Assembly (NCBI GenBank): GCA_001778055.1
Contig: MFFY01000023.1
Location: 1-14,410 of the forward strand
Length of the DNA stretch: 14,410 nucleotides
Direction: 5' to 3'
Origin: Candidatus Falkowbacteria bacterium RIFCSPLOWO2_12_FULL_45_13
GTDB taxonomy: Bacteria; Patescibacteriota; Patescibacteriia; Patescibacteriales; GWC2-42-12
How positions within the stretch are numbered: the stretch's first letter is position 1; each line of letters opens with the position of its first letter. Positions 6,638 to 13,545 of this stretch are shown here, piece by piece. The translations under genes and the position numbers were made by a program. The notes under the pieces were generated by a model, which ran no database searches, had not been told where the DNA came from, and saw nothing but the letters and a program-made list of their open reading frames with translations.

Positions 6638-7484
6638 ATTCTATCTCTGGTACCACCGGTATCTGAGCCTTGGCCCAGAGGGCCTAAAAAACAAATCTTC
6701 ACGGCCACACAAGATTAAACGCTGGTTGCCGCAGAACATCCGAGATACCATTATCCAGTTGCGGTTGCAGAGAAAATACGGTCCCGATCGGAGGTCATTT
6801 TATTTAAAACAAAAATACAACTGGTTTGTTTCATCTCAGACTATCTGGCGTCTGTACAAAGAGCACGGACTAAACCGGCTCAAATACAAAAAAAATTGGC
6901 AGCGGTATCCTCAACCCTACAGCAAGGCCATTCCGGGAGATAGAGTCCAAGTAGACGTCAAATTTCTTGATAGTCTGGGGTTTTCCGGCAAAAGGTATTA
7001 CCAATTCACGGCAATTGATGATTGCACCAGATTTAGGGTGATGCGGATTTATGACCATAACACCGTTAACAGCTCTCAAAATTTCGTGAACCGCCTGCAG
7101 CAATCCCTGCCGTTTGCCATTAAACAAATTCAGACCGACAACGGCTCGGAATTCTCCGAGGCCTTTTCTTGGCATTTGGATGACTTAGGAATAGGCCACC
7201 GCAAAACTAAAGTTAGATGCCCCGAAAAAAATGGGAAAGTTGAACGAAGCCACCGGACGGATGAGCAGGAATTCTATGGCATCAATCGATTCGTTTCCAT
7301 ACATCATTTAAAACGTTTGCTCCGCCAATGGGAAAAGGAGTATAATACCGAAAGGCAACATATGGCGCTGGGCGGTAAAACCCCCAGTCAATACCTTGAC
7401 GAGAAACTTAAAAATCATATTTCAAATTTTGCCCTAAATATGCCAATTAAAAGTGTTAACGGGTGCGTTAGAGCATACACACAC

Positions 7485-7543
7485 AGTCCCCGTCGGCCTT
7501 GCGGCCGTTAATCCGGCAGTAGGGACCAATGTCCGCCGGACAA
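7485..7543. repeat. Nested palindromes after the IS
   Basis: GTCCC (7486-7490) pairs with GGGAC (7522-7526) outside CGGCC-ttgc-GGCCG (7494-7507), followed by TGTCC-gcc-GGACA (7530-7542). These GC-rich palindromes overlap the read-through 3' end of the transposase frame. They may be a resident palindromic repeat into which, or next to which, the IS inserted. Confidence 0.5.
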
Positions 7544-7559
7544 GAAGAATCACAACAAT

Positions 7560-7588
7560 TTGACTGTTATAAACCCGTTTGTTATAGT
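7560..7588 (+). promoter_or_regulatory. Sigma70-type promoter of the hicB-like gene
   Basis: TTGACT (7560-7565), a 17-bp spacer, then TATAGT (7583-7588), with the start codon 26 nt downstream. This is the clearest promoter in the window and implies a short leader. Confidence 0.75.
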
Positions 7589-7614
7589 ATAAACATAAAA
7601 TAATTGTAAAATAT

Positions 7615-7809
7615 ATGGTTAATATTAATCAAAAAAATCAAATTTTTCCGGTAATTTTAGAAGAGGACGAAACCGGCGGCTATGTGGTGATAAATCCGTC
7701 ATTAGCCGGTTGCTACAGCCAAGGTGAAACCATTGAAGAGGCTCTGGCCAACATCAATGAAGCAACCGAACTCGGTTTGGAGGACGCCAAATCAAATATA
7801 GATTTATAA
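7615..7809 (+). CDS. Solitary HicB-like antitoxin-family protein
   Basis: 64 aa, matching the HicB N-terminal fold (partially degraded RNase H-like): FPVILEEDETGGYVVINPSLAGCYSQGETIEEALANINEATEL. HicB proteins neutralise HicA mRNA interferases and repress their own promoter through a C-terminal DNA-binding part. Here the protein stops soon after the RNase H-like fold, so no helix-turn-helix or ribbon-helix-helix is visible. No HicA (small, with a GSH-type motif) is seen on either side, so this is an orphan. It has its own promoter at 7560 and terminator at 7841, so it is a single-gene unit. No Shine-Dalgarno is evident. Confidence 0.8.
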   Translation: MVNINQKNQIFPVILEEDETGGYVVINPSLAGCYSQGETIEEALANINEATELGLEDAKSNIDL

Positions 7810-7840
7810 TTTACAGCCAAAAACACTGCTCCTAAAACCG

Positions 7841-7867
7841 CCAGCCTTGGGCTGGTTTTTTGTTTTT
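7841..7867. terminator. Rho-independent terminator after hicB, likely bidirectional
   Basis: CCAGCC-ttg-GGCTGG (7841-7855) is followed by six T, G and five T. Upstream AAAACCG gives a shorter T-run on the opposite strand, so it could also end minus-strand transcripts from the GC-rich block. Confidence 0.9.
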
Positions 7868-8089
7868 CAAAGTTCTTTATCAGCCAACCTGCTAAAAGCA
7901 GACGGGCTCAATTGAGAGGGAGAGATGCTTTTTGCAGAGCTCTCCCCATAACCCTATGACGATTATCGACGGTCATCGCGACGGAGGATCTGCTTCCTCT
8001 TGGCCCTAGTGTGTTGATTAGAGATTTAAGTGAGCAATCATGCCCTGGATACAAAACTCACTTTTTCGGTGTGTTTTCAGGCTTGGCGT

Positions 8090-8146
8090 TTAACCAGGCC
8101 AACGGGCTCTTAAATAGAACCCGAATTTTTCCATCGGAGAGTTCAT
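8090..8146 (-). CDS. Possible 18-aa leader-type ORF with masked start
   Basis: ATG at 8146 has a perfect AAGGAGG 4 nt upstream and reads MNSPMEKFGFYLRARWPG then TAA. The ribosome site and the ATG fold into one hairpin (8136-8155): GGAGGTTC-aat-GAACTCTCC with a single bulge. The stop lies in the loop of a second stem. It follows module 1 by 22 nt. It could be a real micro-protein, a regulatory leader peptide, or the start of a gene lost downstream. Confidence 0.35.
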   Translation of the reverse strand: MNSPMEKFGFYLRARWPG

Positions 8147-8168
8147 TGAACCTCCTTTTTGTTGTTTC

Positions 8169-8229
8169 GTGAACGCCGCGAATCGTTCACCTTTGTTTAG
8201 TTTTAGTGCTCACCCATCGCGGCGGGTGA
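8169..8229 (-). ncRNA. Kissing double-hairpin module 1 (after the 494-codon frame)
   Basis: On the transcript (minus) strand hairpin A is TCACCC-[GCCGCGAT]-GGGTGA (8210-8229). Hairpin B has a GTGAAC/GTTCAC stem (8169-8190) with loop GATTCGCGGC. Loop A GCCGCGA and loop B TCGCGGC are complementary over 7 nt. The linker of 19 nt is A-rich. It starts 7 nt after the upstream stop codon. Confidence 0.6.
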
Positions 8230-8235
8230 AAGGAA

Positions 8236-9660
8236 CTACAGCTTGAGTTTGTCTAACGCATCCCAAGCTCCAGGATTAAGAACGACCGACCCCGGCTCTG
8301 AAGCGCTAGGAGTTGGTTGTCGGCGATTAGACGCTTCTCTTTGAGAAAGAGAAACAATCGGCTGAAGTTTGTACTTGTGCTCCAGCCAAAAAATTACTCC
8401 TTTGAGCACCGCGTCCACCGCGCTGGCCTGATGAAGAGCGAGGAACCTTTGTCCCTTCTCACCTGTACAGACATGCGTCAGCGCCGATTGTCTGCGCGCC
8501 CGGCCATAGCCGGCCGTGTACTCTCGCGTCAGATACTGATGGGCATTCGCCGCGCCCACCAAATTCACGAGCTCTTCCGCGAATTCGTGAACAAACACGG
8601 TTTTATCAGAACCGATATGTTCCACGAGCGGAGCAATCTCTTCCTCCCGCTTACTCGCCTCTTTGACCTCGGTGATTTCCGCCAAGGCCTTTTCGACAAG
8701 CGCGTTCGTCTCAATCGTCCATTGTCGAAGGCTCTCCAGCCCGTCCGGCAGGTAGCCGTAGGCGTGTTCATAGAGTGCGTTCCGGAGACTATTATCCTTG
8801 CCTTGCGACTGGCAGACCTGGTATGCGCTCTGGACACGCTCTTTAGCTTGACCAGCTTCCAGTCGCGCCTCTGCCAGCGCCTTTCGTTCCACCAACTCCT
8901 GGCGGAGCGCTGCGAGCTTTTCCGCTAACTTGACACGCTCGGCTTCGGCCTCGGCTCGGTTCTGAAACCACCTACCCTCAAAATAAGGGTCGGTTTCGTA
9001 GTACCGATACTTGGGGGACGCGATGCCAAAAGCCAAGAGTGGCTGATTCGTCACCACACAGGTTCCGTAAACCGCTTCCGCTATGGGCGCGACTTCGGAA
9101 CCTTCAATGGTCGGGTTAGGCAGGATGATTTCCGGCCGACTTGTCCACTCATCCCACTGCCTCCGGTTCAGGTGATTTCTCACCTTTTCCTTGAGCCGCG
9201 GAATGTCGGCGTCACAAACACTCGGATAGTATCCGAGCGAAACCAGCACCTGCCGCCCGCCCGGCAATAACACGCCATCGTCCGGCAATTTCCGCCAGAT
9301 GCCGTCAGGCGTAATTTCCGACCCCAGAGAAACTCGCGGCTGACTCCCGCTACTGTAGTCAACCTTAAAGCTCTGGTCGCAGAACTCAATTTGAAGCGGA
9401 TTTTCCCGTTCCACGCGGGCAATTTCTACCTGATCAAGCCCGGGTAGTAGTAATGCCTCCGGACTCGCGATTTCCGCCACGCGCCTGGCGCCGGCCAGCT
9501 TCTGGAGCGCGAACTCCAATAACTCGGCGCCAGAGTATACCTTAAACAGGTTTTCTCCGGCGCGAGTATTCATCTCGCGCGCCCTGGTTTGCCGCGCTTT
9601 ATTCGCGGCCACGGCTTCTAATAATTTCATAATTTCTCCGCGAAACAGTTTATCAGGCAT
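8236..9660 (-). CDS. Hypothetical protein, partner gene of the DEAH helicase
   Basis: I do not recognise the family. From ATG 9660 it is 474 aa (MPDKLFRGEIMKLLEAVAANK). The frame is open to a TTG at 9720, which has no ribosome site. ATG 9660 has AGGAGGAG about 9 nt upstream and ATG 9630 has GGAG at 5 nt, so the start is uncertain. It is soluble, with no signal or membrane segment. The middle contains LPDDGVLLPGGRQVLVSLGYYPSV and a segment with YYETDPYFEGRWFQNR. A long Ala/Glu/Lys/Arg coiled coil follows (AEAERVKLAEKLAALRQELV and on). The C-terminus is polar and rich in Ser and Pro. It follows the helicase with a 187-nt structured spacer, so a joint role is possible but unproven. Confidence 0.75.
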   Translation of the reverse strand: MPDKLFRGEIMKLLEAVAANKARQTRAREMNTRAGENLFKVYSGAELLEFALQKLAGARRVAEIASPEALLLPGLDQVEIARVERENPLQIEFCDQSFKVDYSSGSQPRVSLGSEITPDGIWRKLPDDGVLLPGGRQVLVSLGYYPSVCDADIPRLKEKVRNHLNRRQWDEWTSRPEIILPNPTIEGSEVAPIAEAVYGTCVVTNQPLLAFGIASPKYRYYETDPYFEGRWFQNRAEAEAERVKLAEKLAALRQELVERKALAEARLEAGQAKERVQSAYQVCQSQGKDNSLRNALYEHAYGYLPDGLESLRQWTIETNALVEKALAEITEVKEASKREEEIAPLVEHIGSDKTVFVHEFAEELVNLVGAANAHQYLTREYTAGYGRARRQSALTHVCTGEKGQRFLALHQASAVDAVLKGVIFWLEHKYKLQPIVSLSQREASNRRQPTPSASEPGSVVLNPGAWDALDKLKL

Positions 9661-9734
9661 TAAGCCCGACTCCTCCTGCTTCGGCGCGGTTTCTTTTCCC
9701 GCGCTTCCTAGATTTGCCAAAACCTAGGCTAAAG

Positions 9735-9803
9735 GCCTGGATGGCCTTGGTTTAATCGACAAGCTCGCCACCCCTTTGCCAAACGGCAAAAATGATGAGC
9801 TTG
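9735..9803 (-). repeat. Hairpins in the helicase-to-474-aa-gene spacer
   Basis: AAGGCC-tggat-GGCCTT lies near 9732-9748. CAAGCTC (9760-9766) pairs with GAGCTTG (9797-9803), enclosing a TTGCC/GGCAA hairpin. These lie between module 4 and the next start codon and probably structure the 5' leader of the downstream gene. Confidence 0.45.
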
Positions 9804-9810
9804 ATGGATT

Positions 9811-9867
9811 GGACGAGCTCGCTAAACTCGTCCGTTAACCGAAATTTTCACGCCTTGGCGATCGGCG
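9811..9867 (-). ncRNA. Kissing double-hairpin module 4 (after the helicase)
   Basis: Hairpin B has stem GGACGAG/CTCGTCC (9811-9833) with transcript loop TTTAGCGAG. Hairpin A is a 4-bp CGCC/GGCG stem (9851-9867) whose loop contains TCGC on the transcript. Loop complementarity is GCGA/TCGC (4 nt), changed in both partners relative to the other modules. The linker ends GGTTAAC, like the GGGTTA of modules 2 and 3. This is the weakest of the four because stem A is short. A GC-rich hairpin (about 9879-9896) lies nearer the stop. Confidence 0.4.
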
Positions 9868-9907
9868 GCGGATTTTTTAGGGCGCCCGCGGCCCCTTAGA
9901 AAGAACT

Positions 9908-11851
9908 CTAAACCATTTGTCCGGCCAGCCATTCGGCGAAAAGCCGAGCGGCTTCCGGATGTTCTGGCGTGGCTTCCCGCACCTCGGCCACCACTTGGCC
10001 ATTAAAAATAGTGCGGCAAGTTGACTGACAGCAATCAGCGTCGCTGTCATAGCTCGGGTTAAGCCCGGGCTCCAGCTTTACCAATTGCGGCGCGATTTCC
10101 ACCAGCCACGCCGGGTCAACCTTGGTGGCCATGCGGATAAGCTGCAAGGTTTTGCGACCGCGCCGAACTGGAATATCCAAATTAAACGGCAGGCCCACAA
10201 TCCACTCCGCGCCCCGCACGATTGACTCTCGCGCCAACTCGCGCTGACCGCCCCCGTTCACCCAGCTACCGTACTGGTAGTGATAGAGGTGATCAACCAT
10301 GCCGGCGCAAACGGCCATCAGAATATGCTCCCGATTGCCGCTTGAGCGGAAGGTATTCACTTTACCGCGCAGAGCTTCGGCCAGGTGCCGGCGCTTTTCC
10401 TTGGCCTGAAAAAAGGCTTTGGCGAAAACGCCTTGCTCCCGCATCTGGTCCTTGCTCATCCGTTCCGCGGCCCGCCAGACAGCCAGCTGGGCCATCAGGT
10501 CGGATGATTGCTCATCCCCGACCAGCGTCTTCCAGACCGGCTCTTCCCACTTGCTCTTGGGCCGAGTGGTGATTTCCCCCTGCTCCAGAATGGCGGTGAT
10601 GGTTAAGACATCATCCACCACCCCGAACCGGTCGGCTTCCACCAGCATGCGCGCAAACTGCACCGAAACCGGCAGTCGCGAAACCTGATGCCCGATAGGA
10701 GTAACCTCTCCCGACTCGCTCATACAACCAAGCGCCTTAAGAGCGCGCTTGGCTTCGTGGATTTCTTTTTTATCCGGCTGATGGAAGAATTCCAAGTCTT
10801 CCATGTCAAAGCCGGCTTCGGCCAGCCGCAGAACCGTCTGGTCTAGCCGCGTGCGTAAAATTTCCGCTTTAGGGAACTCCGGCCGTTCGGCCTGCGGACA
10901 CCAATCAAGGTAGACTCCCGGCTTGCACCGTCCGGCCCGACCCTTGCGCTGTTTGGAGTCTGCTCGTGAAATAGACCTCAGATACAGTCCTTCCACTCCA
11001 TCCACTACCTCGGTGCGCCGCTCCAGGCCCGAATCCACGACCGCGTCAATGTCATCTATTGTGACGCTGGTCTGCGCCACATTGGTTGACACCACGCACT
11101 TGGGCCGCTGATACCGGCGAAAAGCCATAGCCTGCTCTTCCGGCTCCAAGTCGCCGTGAAGCGGAATGACTTCGGCCGCGATGCCGGACGCTTTGATGGC
11201 CTCCACGGTCTCGCCGATTTCTCGCTTGCCCGGCTGAAAGACCAGGACATTGCGTCCCTGTTGGAGGAGCGCGATGGCTTCTCCGGCCATGTCTTTGCCT
11301 GACGGCGATTTGTCTTCCACCGGAAATTGCCGTCCCGGCACGGTGATAATGGGCGCGTTCCAGAAAAAGGCGGACAACTTTTCCGCCTCAATCGTGGCGC
11401 TCATCAGCACCACCTTGAACTTAGCGCCAAGCTCCAGTTCCTTTTTCACCCAGGCCGCCAGGACTTCTATGTTGAGGTTCCACTCGTGAACCTCGTCCAG
11501 CACGAGAACGTCGTGCCGCCCGACCCGCATCAACTCGCGCACCAGCGCCAGCCCATCAGTGCAGAAAAGACAGCTGGTGTGCTCGCACCACTTCCACTCA
11601 TAGGCAGTGCGGTAGCCAATCTGGTAGCCGAAATCGCAACCAAACTCCTCGGCCACCCGCGCGGAAACTGTCCGTGCGGCTAACCGGCGCGGCTCGGTTA
11701 CCACCATGGTGTGCCCCTCTTCCAAAAGGAATTGGGGCACCTGGGTGGACTTACCCGCCCCGGTTTCGGCCGTGATGATAACCACTCGGTTATCTTTCAC
11801 CGCCCGCATGATCTCCGCCTTTAAGGCGGAGATCGGCAGAAGGTTATTCAT
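9908..11851 (-). CDS. DEAH-box (HrpA/HrpB-like) ATP-dependent RNA helicase
   Basis: 647 aa from this start. Numbering from the upstream ATG 11857, motif I GAGKSTQ is at 33-39, Ia TEPRRLAA at 54-61, II DEVH at 121-124, III SAT at 153-155, V STNVAQTSVTI at 257-267 and VI QRKGRAGR at 303-310. The winged-helix/HA2 region follows (RLDQTVLRLAEAG, LKALGCMSESGEVTPIG), then an OB-like end. It lacks the long C-terminal extension of E. coli HrpA. It would unwind or remodel RNA with ATP. CEHTSCLFC at 91-99 and DADCCQSTC near the end are odd Cys clusters that could bind metal. The start is set by AAAGGAGG, 8 nt before ATG 11851 but only 2 nt before ATG 11857. It overlaps the upstream 56-aa ORF by 8 nt, implying coupling. 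Confidence 0.93.
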   Translation of the reverse strand: MNNLLPISALKAEIMRAVKDNRVVIITAETGAGKSTQVPQFLLEEGHTMVVTEPRRLAARTVSARVAEEFGCDFGYQIGYRTAYEWKWCEHTSCLFCTDGLALVRELMRVGRHDVLVLDEVHEWNLNIEVLAAWVKKELELGAKFKVVLMSATIEAEKLSAFFWNAPIITVPGRQFPVEDKSPSGKDMAGEAIALLQQGRNVLVFQPGKREIGETVEAIKASGIAAEVIPLHGDLEPEEQAMAFRRYQRPKCVVSTNVAQTSVTIDDIDAVVDSGLERRTEVVDGVEGLYLRSISRADSKQRKGRAGRCKPGVYLDWCPQAERPEFPKAEILRTRLDQTVLRLAEAGFDMEDLEFFHQPDKKEIHEAKRALKALGCMSESGEVTPIGHQVSRLPVSVQFARMLVEADRFGVVDDVLTITAILEQGEITTRPKSKWEEPVWKTLVGDEQSSDLMAQLAVWRAAERMSKDQMREQGVFAKAFFQAKEKRRHLAEALRGKVNTFRSSGNREHILMAVCAGMVDHLYHYQYGSWVNGGGQRELARESIVRGAEWIVGLPFNLDIPVRRGRKTLQLIRMATKVDPAWLVEIAPQLVKLEPGLNPSYDSDADCCQSTCRTIFNGQVVAEVREATPEHPEAARLFAEWLAGQMV

Positions 11852-12014
11852 TATCATCTCCTCCTTTCACCCCAAAAATTTTTCTGAAGAATTTGACGAG
11901 ACGACGATGCGCCTTCGCCTTCCTCCACCGCGGCACGAGCCACGGCGTCACCAAAATCTCTAACAACAGTCCCGTTAGGCCAAAAGCCAACAGAAACTTC
12001 TCTAAACTACTCAT
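11844..12014 (-). CDS. Small single-pass membrane protein coupled to the helicase
   Basis: A 56-aa ORF starting MSSLEKFLLAFGLTG. Residues about 5-27 form one hydrophobic segment (FLLAFGLTGLLLEILVTPWL), then a strongly basic stretch (PRWRKAKAHRRLVKFFRK) and an acidic end GGDDNE, predicting an N-out, C-in topology by the positive-inside rule. GAGGAG lies 8 nt before the ATG. Its stop TAA (11844-11846) overlaps the helicase start, and the helicase ribosome site lies within its last codons (VKGGD), so the two are translationally coupled. The family is unrecognised. It could anchor the helicase or RNA to the membrane; that is inference from coupling and the basic tail only. Confidence 0.7.
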   Translation of the reverse strand: MSSLEKFLLAFGLTGLLLEILVTPWLVPRWRKAKAHRRLVKFFRKIFGVKGGDDNE

Positions 12015-12040
12015 ATCATAGACTCCTCAAGACAGTTCAC

Positions 12041-12184
12041 TCGTATTTCTACGAATGTCCTCCGGTCTTGGCGCGATTTCTTTTCTCGCACTTCTCCTGT
12101 GTATTGCTACTAAGGAGCAAGAGGCTGGACCGCCTCGGTTTGATTTTCCCTACTCTCCTATAAACCACACTTGGTTTATGGGAG
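12041..12184 (-). ncRNA. Array of hairpins upstream of the 56-aa gene (candidate structured leader)
   Basis: Four consecutive hairpins: TCGTA-tttc-TACGA (about 12041-12054), TTGCT/AGCAA (about 12104-12120), GAGGC-tggacc-GCCTC (12121-12136), and a 13-bp stem CTCCTATAAACCA / TGGTTTATGGGAG with loop CACT (12155-12184). With module 2 at 12195-12272 the 260-nt gap is nearly all stem-loops and holds no ORF. A structured 5' leader or separate non-coding RNA is likely. No T-run follows the strong stem. Confidence 0.5.
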
Positions 12185-12194
12185 TGATAAGGAA

Positions 12195-12272
12195 GGTGAA
12201 CAGAGCCGCATTTGTTCACCCGTTTAATAACCCTTTCTTTTTGAATTGTTTCCGCGCCTAAGCGGCGGCGCG
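12195..12272 (-). ncRNA. Kissing double-hairpin module 2 (after the 423-aa gene)
   Basis: Transcript strand: hairpin A CGCGCC-[GCCGCTTA]-GGCGCG (12253-12272) begins 2 nt after the stop codon. Hairpin B has stem GGTGAAC/GTTCACC (12195-12220) with loop AAATGCGGCTCT. Loops pair GCCGC with GCGGC (5 nt). The 32-nt linker contains AAAGGGTTATTAAAC, matching module 3. Confidence 0.65.
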
Positions 12273-12273
12273 T

Positions 12274-13545
12274 TCAGGCAAAGTGCGCACGGAGGAACTC
12301 CTCCACCTTCTGTTGCGGGACAAACCCGCCCCAGAAAGATTCGGACGCTCCCTCCATCACCCTCATCCAGCACTCGCGAACGTTTCCGTCCGCGTCAGTG
12401 TAGGATGGGAAAGCTTTTTTCAAAGCGACCGCAATCTCTGCGTCGCCGTAAAAATTGCTCTCGCCATCCTCGCCGAGGATGAGGATGTTTTTGTACTGAC
12501 CGTAGAACCGGTCAGTTACGGGTGCGCACTTGCACTCCCGCATGCGGATAATCGTAAGATGATCGCCCGCAACAACGCGTTTGCCCCATGCCCGCACCGC
12601 CGCCGCTTCCTGGTCAGGAGTTACCCCCTGCGAGCAACGGTCAGTCAGGCGGATCGCGTCAATTACTCCCTGTGGAAGACTGGCCGCGATCAGACCAGCC
12701 ATCCGATTTTTCAGATTAACCGCCACGAGCTTCTGATACTCGTTTAGGCCAACCCAGACAATCTCCGCCACGGCTTCCAAAGGACAAACCCCCTGGCCGC
12801 TATAGCGTTGAATTGTTTTGGCGTTCCAGCCATTCGGGCACTCGCCCTCAAGCTTGACGCCATAAATCTTAACGGCCGGATTCTCTACGCGGTATGTTTC
12901 AACCGCGCCAATTACCTCGGCCTCAAGATGATCCCACCGCGCTCCCCACTTCTGGCCCGTTGCCAGAACATATTCGCCATTCTGGGCAAGGAGTTCGCGG
13001 ACCTCCACCGTCTCCAGATCGGCCGTTGGCACAATCCAAAAACGAGAAGGATTTTTCTTCGGCGCTAACGCAACCTCGCGCCGAACGGTCCCCAGGATGA
13101 AACCGGTGAACTTGAGCTCACCGTCCTCTTCCCAGGCGACCGCGTCCTGGTTGGCGGAATTTTTCACGACCGCCGCCAACTCTGCGAGTTTCTCGCGATC
13201 AACCGTCTGACTCGCCATTCCGTTGCCGGAGTAAGCGATCCAGATGGTCTCCGCTTGGATCTCGCCCGTGGTGGACAAGACCCAGATCCCGGCCGCCTGC
13301 GTCAAGCGGTCAAGACCGAGCTCGCGGGCCCGTTGTTTGAGGTACCCCACCGTTCCCTCATCTACGGGCACCCCGGTTTTCTGGATGGTGGGGATGTAGA
13401 GCGCGTCCCGATGCGACGCGAACGCGCTCCCGAGGTGGAGCTGATTTTCGTCGCCCGCTTGGGTCCACCAGCCCAGCGCGGGTTCAAAGGTTGAACCGCC
13501 CGTCGCCTTGACGGCGACGAACGGATTCTCGGGGCGAATTTTCAC
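12274..13545 (-). CDS. Hypothetical protein, 423 aa
   Basis: No family recognised. Starts at GTG 13545 (MKIRPENPFVAVKATGGSTF), overlapping the stop of the 131-aa gene by 4 nt (GTGA), so the two are translationally coupled. It is soluble and of mixed alpha/beta character, with no signal or membrane segment. A middle segment has CPNGWNAKTIQRYSGQGVCP, and there is a Cys pair RECKC near residue 345; these four or more Cys could bind a metal. A Trp/Gly-rich end reads ESFWGGFVPQQKVEEFLRAHF. It is GC-rich and ends 2 nt before the first hairpin of module 2. Function cannot be inferred from sequence alone. Confidence 0.8.
   Translation of the reverse strand: MKIRPENPFVAVKATGGSTFEPALGWWTQAGDENQLHLGSAFASHRDALYIPTIQKTGVPVDEGTVGYLKQRARELGLDRLTQAAGIWVLSTTGEIQAETIWIAYSGNGMASQTVDREKLAELAAVVKNSANQDAVAWEEDGELKFTGFILGTVRREVALAPKKNPSRFWIVPTADLETVEVRELLAQNGEYVLATGQKWGARWDHLEAEVIGAVETYRVENPAVKIYGVKLEGECPNGWNAKTIQRYSGQGVCPLEAVAEIVWVGLNEYQKLVAVNLKNRMAGLIAASLPQGVIDAIRLTDRCSQGVTPDQEAAAVRAWGKRVVAGDHLTIIRMRECKCAPVTDRFYGQYKNILILGEDGESNFYGDAEIAVALKKAFPSYTDADGNVRECWMRVMEGASESFWGGFVPQQKVEEFLRAHFA

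Larger units (their letters stand above)
6192..7465 (+). mobile_element. Degraded IS481-family insertion sequence
   Basis: The boundaries are approximate. Candidate terminal inverted repeats are AACACTTTT (6200-6208) and AAAAGTGTT (7449-7457), with weaker matching outward (ACC near 6192 against GGGT near 7461). Between them lies one DDE transposase gene, now a pseudogene. The element carries two nested small insertions (6255-6465 and 6589-6637). No target duplication was confirmed. Confidence 0.55.
6247..7511 (+). pseudogene. IS481-like DDE transposase, interrupted twice
   Basis: The original start ATG 6247 reads ATGAAAAA, then the MITE (6255-6465); the frame resumes at 6472 (ACTACAATTTTGCC). 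It is broken again by the 49-bp hairpin within GTACATT|CTATCTC. Deleting each insert with one target copy (217 and 52 nt) leaves 996 nt, exactly 332 codons. The reconstructed protein starts MKKTTILPSETRLRLRW, has an N-terminal helix-turn-helix (CRYFGISRGTFYLWYHRYL), then an rve-type catalytic core with D in QVDVKF, D in QTDNGSEF and E in NGKVERSHR (35-residue D-E spacing). The intact part is the 261-codon frame from 6726. The C-terminus (SVNGCVRAYTHSPRRPCGR) appears to read through the IS right end. It should not be active. Confidence 0.88.
7869..8235 (-). other. Structured spacer at the left end of the GC-rich block
   Basis: This 367-nt stretch lacks any long gene. From right to left it holds kissing-hairpin module 1 (8169-8229), an 18-codon ORF (8090-8146), a stem GGCTTGG/CCAGGCC (about 8080-8100) over that ORF's stop, and a hairpin GGGAGAG/CTCTCCC at 7918-7946. 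A small CTGCT/AGCAG hairpin lies near 7890-7902. The 7869-8080 part may be a non-coding RNA or a 3' trailer; I matched it to no known RNA. Confidence 0.45.

Noticed and set aside
6586..6640. Hairpin as a programmed frameshift signal for the transposase
   Set aside because: The downstream frame is reached only by crossing a 52-nt segment that adds a stop and non-conserved residues. Exact excision with a target repeat restores the conserved protein, so insertion explains it better. There is also no slippery A6 or similar site just before it.
7869..8235. tRNA, tmRNA, RNase P or SRP RNA in the GC-rich spacer
   Set aside because: No TTCGAAT-type T-arm, CCA end, or conserved core of these RNAs could be found on either strand.
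8317..8928. 203-codon open frame on the plus strand
   Set aside because: It lies wholly opposite the 474-aa gene, has Arg/Leu/Phe-biased low-quality composition and no ribosome site. It is an antisense shadow common in GC-rich DNA.
9661..9720. TTG start at 9720 for the 474-aa gene
   Set aside because: A rare start codon with no ribosome site, whereas ATG 9660 and ATG 9630 both have purine-rich sites upstream. Not fully excluded.
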